The notes: generated from the letters alone by a model not told the origin. 40,901 nucleotides of DNA from Zygnema cylindricum (GCA_037447655.1 JBBHKE010002800.1:15007-55907); one strand, 5' to 3'. Shown: positions 20,093-30,560, counted from the stretch's first letter. Numbers and translations are program-made.

Positions 20093-20685
20093 TACATAAA
20101 ATATACAATCTTAGACAAGATGACATAGGTAATGGAGGGCAACCAAAATATTCATTGCGATGATCAATTCAGTTTATTAATGTAAATAACCAAATAATAT
20201 TTACACTGTTTTAGTTTTATGTCCTGACAACTAGCAAAACATTAACGCTAGTTTATACATTTAACATTAATTTGGGTACCCATTCATATAGTGTAGCCAC
20301 TATAGCCTACGTTCACAAAGTCGAGGTTTGAACATGTGAGAACAAATTTGCGCATGTGAGAAAGATTCTTATGATTTTTACAATTTTTTTTTACTATAAT
20401 CGAATATAAGTGCACTTTCACGTGTCAACGCCATTCCTTTTTCCGTCTCGACACCGTTATCTCACACTTTTAAACAGTTTTAGTACGACACATTTAGTAC
20501 ATTAAACTATTTAATAATTGCTCAAATTAGTGTTATGAACACTAATTCAACCGTAACTACATTACTGTAAAGGAAAGGTTCGAGGGACAAATTTAGAGTG
20601 CCACGGACCATATAATTGTGGACGTCCACAAAGAGACCGTACAATCCGAAAGACGTTTGAGATTCGAGGAGGATGTGGTGGACTG
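20093..20685. other. No gene recognised; dispersed repeat and small palindrome
   Basis: At about 20270-20350 is a relative, in opposite orientation, of the segment at 9495-9570 (GTGTAGCC, CATGTGAGAAC). A perfect 11-bp inverted repeat, AATTAGTGTT(A)TGAACACTAATT-like, lies at 20525-20547. Confidence 0.45.
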
Positions 20686-20689
20686 GATA

Positions 20690-20790
20690 TCGAGGAGGTG
20701 GAGAGGGGGAGAGGGAAAAGGAGAGGGAGAGGGAAAGGAACGGGTAGTGGGAGGGGGAAAAGAGGGGGGGGGGGGGGGGGAGGGCAGTGT
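20690..20790. repeat. G-rich purine tract with long poly-G run
   Basis: Almost pure purine on the plus strand with many GGGAGAGGG units and a run of about 18 G near 20765-20781. It has G-quadruplex potential and is a likely site of assembly error or length variation. Confidence 0.85.
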
Positions 20791-20799
20791 GGATTTTTT

Positions 20800-21529
20800 A
20801 ATAGGTCTTTGGTGTTTTTTTCTTATGGGTACTTAACTTTTTCATAGCATGTCTTGGTGTGGAAATTTGAGGGTTTGTGTCTATAAGGTTTTAAAAAGGG
20901 AGAACAAAATTCGTATAGTATTGGGTAAACACGGAGAGGGGGAGGTAGGTGTTAAGGTTCATTTAGCGTCGGTTCTTTTTTTGCCCTTCTTGGTCCCTTC
21001 TGTACTTGTCATTAAATGCGTCGGTCCACTCATGACTCCCTACGTACAAGTCCTTTTGTCATTAAATGCGTCGATCCACTCATGACTCCCTACGTACAAG
21101 TCCTTTAGGCGACGGTCCCTTTTTTTCCTACGTGTGTTTATTTCTCCTTGTCTTGATTCACTTTTATTTTATTGTTTGTGTCCTCGTACTTTTGTTGTCG
21201 CTTGACTCTACGTCATTACTTTAGGTCTTAATCACACTTGTACATTGCAGCCCTAAAGTCAACCCCTTACAATCTCGACTGCATTTATTAGAATCTATTT
21301 TTAACGTCAATCTCTTACAATCTCAAAAATATTTATTAGAATTTAAGCTAGGATCCTTTTTGTTACAGTAGGGCTTAGACTCCACAATTATTAGCACTGT
21401 GTAATTTGTATATAAGTGACTCTCTCACTTAATTAGTTCATCCCAAAATCAATTCAATTTCTCTTTTCAAATGCATTGATCTTTTCTTTTGTGTATGATT
21501 TCATGGCGTCAGCCAATCCACCTCCAATA
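20800..21529 (+). mobile_element. Candidate 5' LTR region of copia element D
   Basis: It precedes the Gag start of D. It contains TTGTATATAAGTGACTCTCTCAC near 21407, a TATA-like promoter arrangement. If GGTTATGGGCCC at 21530 is the primer site, the LTR ends ...CTCCAATA, one base from a normal CAACA end. The LTR start is not fixed and no second copy was found. It includes a 50-bp tandem duplication at 21008-21107. Confidence 0.45.
21008..21107. repeat. Two-copy 50-bp tandem duplication
   Basis: The unit starting GTCATTAAATGCGTCG occurs at 21008-21057 and 21058-21107, nearly identical. Confidence 0.9.
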
Positions 21530-21860
21530 GGTTATGGGCCCGGCCATGCCACTTTTTATAGCTTTCAAAAGTTTGATGGCCAAAACTTCTATGATTGGTC
21601 TTTTTGTGCCATGCATTTTTTCAAACCTGAGAAGATTTGGGATCATTTTAGCGGCATCCTCCCATCATCGCCTCTACCGATACCCTAGCAAAGAAAGCTA
21701 AACAAGAGGCGGAGATCGTCGCATGGAAACAAAAGGATGAGGACACACACGCTTGATTGGTGATGGCACTCATCACCGAGCTCACTCGTCTTATTCGAGG
21801 CGCCTCCTCTTCAACCGAGGCTTAGAATAGTCTGCAAGCAACTTATATTCAATCCGGATG
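21503..21860 (+). pseudogene. Element D gag, N-terminal part
   Basis: An ATG at 21503 opens MASANPPPIGYGPG..., followed by a FDGQNFYDWSF segment. The FDG-NFY-W pattern is the usual start of copia Gag (UBN2-type). A frameshift near 21685 and stops follow; further Gag-like sequence (AKKAKQEAEIVAWKQKDED, then LITELTRLIRGASSS) is read in another frame. The motif GGTTATGGGCCC (21530-21541) lies inside this frame, 27 bases after the ATG, as in elements A and C. Non-functional. Confidence 0.65.
21530..21541 (+). promoter_or_regulatory. Putative anticodon-type primer site of element D
   Basis: An exact GGTTATGGGCCC, the same 12-mer that abuts the LTRs of A and C. The adjoining LTR end is not canonical (CAATA), so the role is inferred. 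Confidence 0.55.
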
Positions 21861-22108
21861 GGCTGCTCGTCGTATTCCAAAACGAGCATTTTTAAATTCC
21901 ATGTAAAAGCCTACGGACTCAATGTAAGACTGGATTAGAACGGTCAATTTTTTTGTCGGAAAATACACCATAAGCAGGAGTGCACCTTACCGATGAGGAT
22001 CTTTCCTCTACCCTCTTAGGAGGACTCCCTAAAACCTTTTCCCCTTTCATTTCCTCTTTTGACAATTTACACTAATTTATTTCTTTCCACTCTCTTTGTA
22101 CAACACTC

Positions 22109-22828
22109 TTGCACGAAGAAACCAAAATTGTCTCATTCTCTACTATAAATCCTTCCCATGCAAATGCCTTTTTTACCAAAAATCAAAAATCTAACTCAAG
22201 GGGGGTGCAACGTTATTTTTGTGCGTACTTGAAATCAAAAGGATATACCATTGAAGAAAAATTGGCTATGCGTAAGGCAGCCGAGGCTTTCAATTCCCCT
22301 AAAATTGGAATCAATGCCAAAGTTGCCCATGCCACTCCACCGGTTCTTCCCACCCTTCCACTCCCTCCACACCCTTCTTTTTCTCCAAATTTTCTTCATC
22401 CTTACCATTATTCCTCTTTTCTATACTTTCCACAATCTTTTCCTGTTGCAGAGTACTATGCCTCCTCAAACTGCGTTAACCTCCCTTGGTCGGTCCCTTC
22501 CTATTACTCACAATTTCCCTCTAATTCTCCCACTCCACTAGTTACCCCATTTGTGCTCCCTCTCTCACTAGAATTCGGTTATGGCAATGTTGTTCATCAT
22601 ATCGCAAATCTTGTCACTCACAGTACTCGATTTTCACGATGGTACGTTTTTTTTTTATCTCAAACTCCACACGATTGGCTAATCAACAATGATGTCAGTC
22701 ACCACCTTTCACCAAGATCAGATTGGTTTACTCATCTTTGTCTTTTATCATCTCCCATGCAGATTTGCTTAGTTTATCCAATGACATTTAAATGCATCAG
22801 CCTGAGAGTTATATTTCCCCGAATATGA
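22109..22828 (+). pseudogene. Element D gag C-terminus and protease relic
   Basis: An open frame of 239 codons. About residues 30-55 (RGVQRYFCAYLKSKGYTIEE) look like a copia zinc knuckle in which later Cys and His positions have been replaced. A Pro-rich region follows. Near residue 185, HDWLINNDVSHHLSP matches the protease region (usually WxxDSGAxxH), but the catalytic Asp-Ser-Gly is lost. The stretch between this and the RT relic lacks integrase, so a deletion is inferred. Confidence 0.6.
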
Positions 22829-22844
22829 ACATCTCGAATGCCAT

Positions 22845-23225
22845 CTCATTAAAACTATCTATGGCTTGAAGTAATCAGCACGTGTATGGAACCATATTAT
22901 AGAGGCCATTATGAGGTAAGAAAGATTTACCAGAATTGATGTCTATTTAGCATTTAATCTCGAGGCTTTGGCGCCTCTTTGATCATTGTTGCCATTTTTT
23001 GTTGATGATCTTCTTCTCGTTGGTCTTTCCCTCTCTGAAATCTCTTTCGTGAAAGATTTTTCCCTTCAAACCCATTTTGACATGGCCAATCTATATTAAC
23101 TCACATATAATTTGGGCATTCAAGTGTCTCCTAACAACTCTGCTAAAAACCCTTTATCTTTCTCGAAGACCTTTATTTCCTTTATCTTTCTCGAAGACCT
23201 TTATTTTTTACCTGTTGGAACGCTT
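22845..23225 (+). pseudogene. Element D reverse transcriptase relic (left of C)
   Basis: Starts with HLIKTIYGLK, equivalent to CRLIKSLYGLK in A, and reaches an FVDDLLLVG sequence at about 23000-23030, the RT catalytic box (usually YVDD). Stops and frameshifts are numerous. A direct duplication of CTTTATCTTTCTCGAAGACC near 23150-23200 adds to the damage. The relic is cut at 23225 by element C and resumes after 26817. Confidence 0.7.
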
Positions 23226-24215
23226 TGTTGTTTTCGAAATCTTTAGTCCTCTCTATATCTCGTGTCTGAGGAAGAGATCCCAGACTTAGTTGTTTTTGGT
23301 GCAGGCCGATTTACCGAAGAAAGGTTTTTTAGTGTGGTATGTAAGTCCGAAGGGAGTACACGGGCTGAGTACACTCCAGGCACACGTGTTGGTCCGTGGG
23401 GAAGTCAAGATTGTGTGTGTCAGATGATGAAAAGTACAGTTTCGGTTGGGGACTGTGTTTACACGTGGAGGTTCACCTTCGGTGATGAAAGAATGCGCGG
23501 AGGGCGGACGGAGTCTGCCCTCATTTTTTGGAAGAAGAATATTGACTGCGCCGTCATTTGAGCAGGCGAACTTTGACCCCGTGCTATTTCAATTTAGTGG
23601 TTGTTAGTTTTAGGTTTGCTGTAAATATTGTGTACGGCTGACGGCGGGTTTTTGTTTGATTAAGTTTTGTGTACCGGTTGACCCACGGTGTAGATCAGCT
23701 GATGGTTCACTTGTATATATAGGACTTAAAATATTTTGGAGTTAGGAATTCCTTGTATGCAAAAACTGCGAAGCAGTTTTTTGGGTGTCTTTGAATTACA
23801 AGATCATTGTGATCTTTGGGCAGAACCTTGTAAAATTCTGCATGTGGTTTTTTTGTTGTATAATTTATATTGTGGCAAATTCGCAAACCTAGTCTGTGTC
23901 TGGTTTGCTTGGGGCTTCATTGTGAAGTTGGATTGTTTAATAAAAGTTATGGCATATTGGTTTTCTGCAACTTTGGCTGGGTGATGTGATAATTCTATTT
24001 GGTATTTTGATATGAAAATTTGTGGGGGTACTAAGTGATCTAAGGAATATCGGTTTATGTAGTTTCAGATTGTTTTGTTTATTCTGTAGAATTATGAGTC
24101 AATTCAAAGTAGTATGTTTTTGGGGTAGTATGTGGTGTTTCCGAGGGTAAATTTATGGGGTATAATGTGGTGCGTCCGAGGGTAAATCCATGGCTGGAAA
24201 TGGCTATGGACAACA
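23226..24215 (+). repeat. Element C 5' LTR (990 bp)
   Basis: TG...CA, ends in ATGGCTGGAAATGGCTATGG then ACAACA, whose ATG (24190) starts the Gag frame. The R/U5-like block with TTTTCTGCAACTTTGGCTGGGTGATGTGAT is shared with LTRs F and G. A ~30-bp duplication (GGGTAGTATGTGGTG / GGGTATAATGTGGTG) near 24122-24178 is absent from the 3' LTR. Confidence 0.9.
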
Positions 24216-25382
24216 GGTTATGGGCCCACGCCCATCGCTACCCATATTGGATAAATCAAGCTTAACCATATTTGATGGATCTAAATATTACTATTGGAGG
24301 AGTATTATGGAGGGCTACTTCAAGTTGAGAAAACTAATGGTGTGGTGGATGGGACATGTGCTGAATCATCACTTAGATGGAGGGAGAAGAAGGATGAGTG
24401 TTTGCGGTTTATTAAGCTATCCTTGACCGAGGAACTTGTAATGATTCACCTTAATTTGACAAGTGCAGCTGAATTATGGAAGTGCTTAGAACGTGTATAT
24501 CAAAAGAATTATGTGTATCACTGGATGAGTAATGTTACAAAAATAGTTGAATATAAGTATGATGGAGGTAGTATGCTGAATTATTGTATAGGGATACAAA
24601 TATTGTTTGTAGAAAATGATATTGCAGGAGGAAACTTTACAAATGCTCAAAAGGCTTTCCTGTCAATGAAAGGATTACCTAGGGAATATAGGTGTGTTTT
24701 AGATAGATTAAAACAAGCTGATACAAAGGATTGGAACTTACCTTTAGCAATCAGATTTGTTATATAAAATTGTTTTTACTGTAATGATGTAGAGCATACC
24801 TTCACACTATGTTCGTTCTATAAAAGTGCACGTGTCATGGGAAATTTTAGAAACGGATGGGATGACAATCGAGTTCAACCCCCTACACGAAGGGTTACAC
24901 TTCCTATAGACAAATTTGTATACCTGTCAACTGTTGTTTTTCAAAATGTGGAAAATGAGGTAGGAAGGGAAAAATTTGTTGTCACCGAAAATGGAGTGGA
25001 GAAAAAGGTGACAGAAAAGGATTCGGTTTCTGTCAATCTTTTTGATTTTTCCGACAACAGGTTGGTGAGTGATAAAGATTTAGAAGAGGAAGAGGTGAAT
25101 GAAGTGAAAATAGTTGGAGGAAGTGAAGGTCACTTGAAAGTGGAAACTGAAAATAATTTGCATGAGAAGATTAACGCACTTGGAGAAGGACAAAGAAAAA
25201 GTGTTCAGAAAATTGGAGTAAGAAGGGTAGCTTATTATATCAGGAAAGAAAATAAAAATGCAAAAATTGATAAATTACCAAAATACATTAAAAAAATGAG
25301 GAAAATAAGTAGAATTCAAAGGTTCAACCGTAGAAGAAAACATGTGAAAAAAGTGGTCAAAAGAAAACATCGTGAAAAGTAA
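24190..25382 (+). pseudogene. Element C Gag with long basic C-terminal extension
   Basis: The ATG lies 26 bases before the end of the LTR, and the frame (MAGNGYGQQVMGPRP...) runs through the primer site. An early FDGSKYYYW pattern is the copia Gag start. One frameshift near 24330 shifts to the frame that continues with WREKKDECLRFIKLSL and AELWKCLERVY, UBN2-type Gag. A TAA at 24765 precedes, in the same frame, a complete CX2CX4HX4C knuckle (24771-24812). The frame then stays open to 25382 and encodes about 190 more residues: an acidic middle and a very basic end (RRRKHVKKVVKRK). No protease motif or pol follows. The extension matches nothing I recognise. With only two breaks, the gene decayed late. 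Confidence 0.75.
24216..24227 (+). promoter_or_regulatory. Element C primer-binding site (anticodon type)
   Basis: GGTTATGGGCCC directly follows the LTR. It complements GGGCCCATAACC of the anticodon arm of initiator tRNA-Met, the half-tRNA priming known from Drosophila copia. Confidence 0.85.
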
Positions 25383-25473
25383 ATTTATGGAGGTAGCTAC
25401 CTTTGACATTTAGTAATTATTATGGAATATCGGATTTAGTATTTTAGATTTTGAAATCAGTTGAAAAAGAAAG

Positions 25474-25531
25474 TTTTTAAGACATAGAGAGATGGCACGA
25501 AGTTTTTAAGACATAGAGAGATGGCAGGCAG
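25474..25531. repeat. Two-copy ~29-bp tandem duplication
   Basis: AGTTTTTAAGACATAGAGAG and following ATGGCA occur twice in succession in the non-coding part of element C. Confidence 0.85.
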
Positions 25532-25744
25532 CGCAAGCAGTGGTGGGACAACAAAGGAAAATTGGTCGGAGGTAGATGGCGGATTAAGCTGGAGGAGGTA
25601 GCTAGGGGGGGAGACATGTGTGACAGCTGGTGACGTGGCTTCATGGATGCACGAAACTAACTTAAAAAAAACAAAAAAAAACTATCATTTTGAAATTGAT
25701 TAAATTAATTTTGAAATGTAATTTTGAAACTCAACTATTTGTAG

Positions 25745-25832
25745 GATGAGATAATGGTAGCCGATATGATGACTAAAGCTTTACCGGCACGTAAATTGAA
25801 GTTTGGCAGTGAGGAATTAGGACTTAGTGGCT
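25745..25832 (+). pseudogene. Leftover of the pol 3' end in element C
   Basis: DEIMVADMMTKALPARKLKF followed by GSEELGL matches the last residues of copia Pol (element A: SEMVADMMTKPVPSPKLIF). It shows that C derives from a full element by loss of the pol interior; retention next to the polypurine tract suggests the flanking DNA is needed in cis. Confidence 0.8.
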
Positions 25833-25857
25833 GAGAGAGTCTAAAGGTTTAGGGGAG

Positions 25858-26812
25858 TGTTGTTTTGGAAACCTTTTGTCCCCTCTATATCTCGTGTCTG
25901 AGGAAGAGATCCCAAACTTAGTCTTTTTTGGTGCAGGCTGATTTATCGAAGAAAGGTTTTTTAGTGTGGTATGTAAGTCCGAAGGGAGTACACAAGCTGA
26001 GTACACTCCAGGCACACGTGTTGGTCCGTGGGGAAGTCAAGATTGTGTGTTTCGGATGATGAAAAGTACAGTTTCGGTTGGGGACCGTGTTTACACGTGG
26101 AGGTTCACCTTCGGTGATGAAAGAATGCGCGGAGGGCGGACGGAGTCTGCCCTCATTTTTTGGAAGAAGAATATTGACTGCGCCGTCATTTCAGCGGGCG
26201 AACTTTGACCCTGTACTATTTCAATTTAGTGGTTGTTAGTTTTAGGTTTGTTGTAAATATTGTGTACGGCTAACGACAGGTTTTTGTTTGATTAAGTTTA
26301 TTGTACCGGTCGACCAACGGTGTAGATCAGCTGTAGGTTCACTTGTATATATAGGACTTAGAATATTTTGGAGTTAGGAATTCCTTGTATGCAAAAACTG
26401 CGAAGCAATTTTTTGGGTGTCTTTGAATTACAAGATCATTGTGATCTTTGGGTGGAACCTTGTAAAATTCTGCATGTGGTTTTTTTGTTGTATAATTTAT
26501 ATTGTGGCAAATTCACATACCTATTGTGGGTCTGGTTTGCTTGGGGCTTCATTGTGAAGTTGGACTGTTTAATCAAAGTTATGGCAGATAGTTTTTATGC
26601 AAATTTGGCTGGGTGATGTGATAATTCTATTTGGTATTTTGATATGAAAATTTGTGGGGGTACTTAGTGATCTAGGGACTATCCGTTTATGTAGTTTCAG
26701 ATTGTTTTGTTTATTCTGTAGAATTCTGAGTGGATTCAAAGTAGTCTGTTTTTGGGGTAGTATGTGGTGCTTCCGAGGGTAAATCCATGGCTGGAAATGG
26801 CTATGGACAACA
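25858..26812 (+). repeat. Element C 3' LTR (955 bp)
   Basis: Begins right after polypurine tract AGGGGAG; ends GGCTATGGACAACA followed by CGCTT. Collinear with the 5' LTR. Confidence 0.9.
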
Positions 26813-26817
26813 CGCTT

Positions 26818-27362
26818 TGACATGGCGAATTGCTCCTCACTTCCCACTCCTTTACATTCCAATTCCCCTCTCCTCCCATCAATTTTCTCTCTCTCCCGCA
26901 CTCCCTTCATGCTACTTACTGTAGGACCCTTATGTATGTTGTGCAAGCCACCCATCTCGTTGTCGCCAAATGTATCTCCTATTACCTGTAGGACCCTTAT
27001 GTATGTTGTGCAAGCCACCCATCTCGTTGTCGCCAAATGTATCTCCTATTACCTCTAGGGCACTGAAACTCTTTGTTTCACTTACTCCTCCTATAACTCT
27101 AGTGAATCTAGTGCTCTCATAGGTTTCGTTGATTCAAATTGGGCACAAGACGAGCTTTGTCGCTGTTCCACAACTGGCTCTTGTTTTTTCTTGAGCAATG
27201 GCCAAATCTCTGGGTCGTGCAAGAAGCAACCTACCACCCCATATTCCATCACTGAGGCGGATTATATGTTAGCTTGTCACGCCGCCAAGAAAGTTGTCTC
27301 GTTTTGCACTCTTCTTTGTAATCTCGAGTTTGTTAGGAACATTGTGAAACGACATCTCAGTT
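26818..27362 (+). pseudogene. Element D RNase H relic (right of C)
   Basis: Continues D after the C insertion. Recognisable are VVQATHLVVAKCISYYLRG, then FVDSNWAQDELCRCSTTGSC (the DxxW Asp region), then SCKKQPTTPYSITEADYM with the Glu of the STxEAEY motif changed in context. A 67-bp tandem duplication (26921-26987, 26988-27054) shifts the frame. The relic stops at the LTR of element B, so B probably inserted here. Confidence 0.75.
26921..27054. repeat. Two-copy 67-bp tandem duplication
   Basis: The unit starting GTAGGACCCTTATG is repeated exactly or nearly so. As 67 is not a multiple of three, it breaks the RNase H frame. Confidence 0.9.
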
Positions 27363-27781
27363 TGTTAAGCGTCGTAATAATAATTAGTTAGTTAACGTAT
27401 GGTTTTGTTTGGTGTTGCGTGTTAATTTAGTTATAGTTTGGTTTTTATTTGGTTTTGCGTGCGTAGTACTTTAGTACTTTAGATTTGTACGACGGATTTA
27501 TGTTTTCGTGTTGTATTGCACAAGGTATGTTTTTTGGCAGCTACTTTGTTTTGGTTCGTTCGCGCGCGTACTTTTGTTCGTGTTGCAATCGTGTAGTACT
27601 TTGTTTGCTTGGAGTTTAGTGTATTTAGGACTTAGTCGTTTTCGGCAAGTTCATTTTTTGTAAGAGAGGACAACTTCCGGTTAAATATATTTCTCTTTTG
27701 TTGGAGTGCTCTCTTCTTCCTATCTTTGCTTCTGCATTTTATTATGTCTTCCCTCTGTCATACAGTGAATCAATCCTTTCA
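27363..27781 (+). repeat. Element B 5' LTR (about 419 bp)
   Basis: Starts TGTTAAGCGTCG after the D relic and ends ...CAATCCTTTCA, two bases before the primer site. The start matches TGTTAAGCG at 8040, probably a related LTR. No second copy is available to confirm it. Confidence 0.6.
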
Positions 27782-27783
27782 AG

Positions 27784-27795
27784 TGGTATTGGAGC
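27784..27795 (+). promoter_or_regulatory. Element B primer-binding site
   Basis: TGGTATTGGAGC, two changes from the plant consensus TGGTATCAGAGC, placed AG + 0 after the LTR end as in element E. Confidence 0.75.
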
Positions 27796-27840
27796 TAGTG
27801 TGCTTCTTCGAGAGCTTTCAAGGTGGCAAGTCTTCCCGCC

Positions 27841-29150
27841 ATGGGAAAAAAAGAAGAAGAAGTCAATCTCTACACCTTCTCCTATCCTTGCTCCAAATCT
27901 GGATCCACCGGATCTGCCGGAGCTGTATGACTATTCTCCGGATCAGAGTGTTAAAGACTTCGGCGTAGGAGTGGCTACTTTTGATGTGGATTCTCCCTCC
28001 AACCCACTTCCACAAGGAGAGGAATAGAAGAAAGAAGGGGTAGTGTTAACCGAAGATCGCCTCAATGAATTATTTGATGGCTTTCTAACGCTAGTAGATC
28101 AACGGATCTCTGATGCAAACCAAAAGGGGAAGTTTAAGGTGGAGGAGGATGCGATCTTGGATTCTTTGGAGGTGGCTTCGGATGGAGGGGTCGAGAATGA
28201 CGATGCTTTAAGGGAGGTTCTCCAAAAGGGGAAATTTAAGATTGAGAACGACTTGGATCTTGATTATGAATCCGATGATGAGTTACCGACCCCTTCCATG
28301 CCGGGGAAAATCATCCTCTTTAATGGATCCAACTATCAAATATGGAAGAAATACATCAAAGCCCAACTTATCCTTCGTCATCATTGGAAGATCGTGAATG
28401 GGGAGGAGAAGATGCCGATCAATGATCCAAAGGCTCGCCGCCTTTAGAAGAAGAAAAATCTTGCCGCCATCACCAATCTCGTGCAATCATGCACCGCATC
28501 AGTGCACGATTATTTCCTTACTCGAGATACGGGGCACGAATGTTGGAATGCTCTCGAAAGCCAATTTAAAAGGGCCTTCAAAATAAGGAGCAATATTCCT
28601 ACACGGACTTTATTCAATTTAAAATAAAGGCAAATGAGTCTATCGATGATGCAATCAAGCGTTGTAACATCATCGCGGAGCAGCTTTCAAACAATGGCCG
28701 GATTATTATGGAGGAGGATAAAGTGATCGTACTTGTCAATGCATTACCCGATAACCTCACTTACCTTAAGGAAATTCTATGGGCGCAAACAAATCTAAGC
28801 TATGAATTCATCGTGAGTTACCTCAAGACCACCGAAACAAATCGCGGAGGTCCTCCCAAGGCTTCCGCCTGAAGTGGATCCGTGAAAGCATCCGCTCAAG
28901 AACCCGCGGATCTAATTTTTTTTCGTGTGGGAAGAGGAGGAAGGGGAAGAGGTGGCGGATCTAAGGGCATTGGGAGAAGCACCGAAAGGAGGGGAAACTT
29001 TCTAGGTCAGCCTCCTTTCCAAGACCAATATGCAGTTACATGTTTTCGATGCAACAAAGTCGGCCATATGTCCTCCTCATCCCCAAACAAGGAAAAAACA
29101 ATGCCACTATTGCGAGAAATGGGGACATATTAGTCCCCAATGCTACGCGA
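27841..29150 (+). pseudogene. Element B gag relic
   Basis: The ATG at 27841 is one base out of frame with the KKKKKSISTPSP... frame because of the A-run that follows it. Acidic N-terminal sequence leads to ILFNGSNYQIWKKYIKAQL (28312-28370), the Gag FxGxNYxxW start. Then follow HECWNALESQF and NESIDDAIKRCNIIAEQLS (28630-28690). At 29040 a first zinc knuckle CFRCNKVGHMSSSS has lost its last Cys. At 29107, in another frame, a second knuckle CHYCEKWGHISPQC is complete. Stops at 28446, 28625 and 28870 and several shifts make it non-functional. Confidence 0.75.
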
Positions 29151-29638
29151 GATCTAATAGCGGGGGCGACCGTGGCGTAAATGGTGGCATATTTGGTGGA
29201 CGCGGCAGTGGCCGATTTGGTGGAGGGGGACGAGGTGGACATGGAGGCCGATTCAGCGGCCATGGCCATTTCGTTGGTGAAGGAGAACAAAATGAGGGGA
29301 ACGACGACGAAACAACTACCTTTTCAATTTTGAGTGTCACGTACTATTTGCCGTCAGTTGACACGCAATACGACAAAGAGTGGATCATTCATTCAGGCGC
29401 ATTGCATCACGTTTGTACGGTCGCCACATTATTTGACAAAATGCGCTCTTTAACAATTCCAAAAAAGATTACGGTCGCAAGTGGTCAAGTGCTTTGCATA
29501 AGTAAAATTTGTATTGTACAACTAGACTTAATCACACTAGATCCAAATGGATCTGAGCGAATCTCCGAAATAGAGCTTTTGAACGTATTATATATTTCGG
29601 CCCGATCTGCAAATCTTTTGAGCGTGTCGGAGATCTAG
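29107..29638 (+). pseudogene. Element B Gly/Arg-rich linker and protease relic
   Basis: After the second zinc knuckle comes a GGR-rich stretch (GGRGSGRFGGGGRGGHGGRF) of the RNA-binding kind. Then comes EWIIHSGALHHV, where the catalytic Asp of WIIDSGA is replaced by His, so the protease would be inactive. The frame stops at 29636 just after NLLSVSEI, the usual end of the protease region (element A: NLIST). Confidence 0.75.
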
Positions 29639-29849
29639 CGAGCTGGCGCAACTGTGTATGCTTTGGGTGACTCAATGATAAAAATAGTACGATCTGATGG
29701 AATTACGATTTGCATAGTACGATCTGATGGAATTAGGATTGGCGAAGGCGAAGTTTCTGACGCATTTCATATAGGTCTTTTATGGAAGCGTCGAAGGTCT
29801 AAACGTAATGATGACGGCATCATTAGTCAGATCGCCGAAATCAAAAGAG

Positions 29850-30560
29850 ATTTGACGCTATAGCACCATCGAATGTGTCATACGTCAGAGCAGAATTTGA
29901 AGCGTATGATTAAAGTCGGTTGCACGCGCAGCCGAGATTTGACATTAGGGGAAAAAGTCAATGGCTGCAACCGTTGCAGTCAAAGGCATCAGATCCGGAA
30001 ATCCCACCCATCTAAAGACACTAACTTTCGATCAACAGATCCACTTGAAAAAGTACATGTTGATCTATGTGGCGATGTTAAACCTTAGAGTTTGGGGGGA
30101 AATAAATATGTCATGGTAATTGTAGACGATTCCTTGATGTTTACATGGGTATATCTCCTCAAAAAATAAATCCGATGCATCCGCCAAATTTGAGAAGGGG
30201 CACGTTATTGCCGAGCTATAATGTGAACGAAAATTAAAGGTCGTCCGATTTAATAACGGCGAGGAGTTCAAGGCGTTTGATTCTAATTGTAAGAAATGGG
30301 GGATCCGACAAGAATTTACGGCATCATACTCACCGAAATCGAATGGAATTGTCGAGCGGAAAAATCAAACTCTTCAAGAAATGGTTCCCTAGATGATTCA
30401 CGGATCGGGATGAAAAGAGTTTTTGTGGTGAGACGGAATCTTAACGGCTAATTATATTTGTAATCGTCGACTTACCTCTATTTTGGGCGATAAAACTCCT
30501 CACGAACTTTGGTACTGTCGAAAACCCGCATTACATCATTTACGAATTTGGAGATGTCAG
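29850..30560 (+). pseudogene. Element B integrase relic
   Basis: HHRMCHTSEQNLKRM and CNRCSQRHQ give the remains of the HHCC zinc domain (about 29865-29990). STDPLEKVHVDLCGDV (30030-30080) holds the first catalytic Asp region, and VDDS follows. RFNNGEEF at about 30245 corresponds to the second Asp (usually SDNGxEY). SPKSNGIVERKNQT at about 30335-30365 is the Glu region. Each block is separated by stops or shifts. Confidence 0.7.

Larger units (their letters stand above)
23226..26812 (+). mobile_element. Element C: gag-only copia-type element, target duplication CGCTT
   Basis: The two LTRs (23226-24215 and 25858-26812) have matching TGTTGTTTT starts and GGCTATGGACAACA ends. CGCTT flanks the unit at 23221-23225 and 26813-26817. 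Between the LTRs are an anticodon-type primer site, a gag gene, a short leftover of the pol 3' end and a polypurine tract TTTAGGGGAG just before 25858. Integrase, RT and most of RNase H are missing, so transposition would need enzymes in trans. The LTRs differ by several small indels and many substitutions, so it is older than element A. Confidence 0.92.

Noticed and set aside
23262-23984. Open frames repeated at 25966-26616
   Set aside because: They lie inside the two LTRs of element C and have no protein homology.
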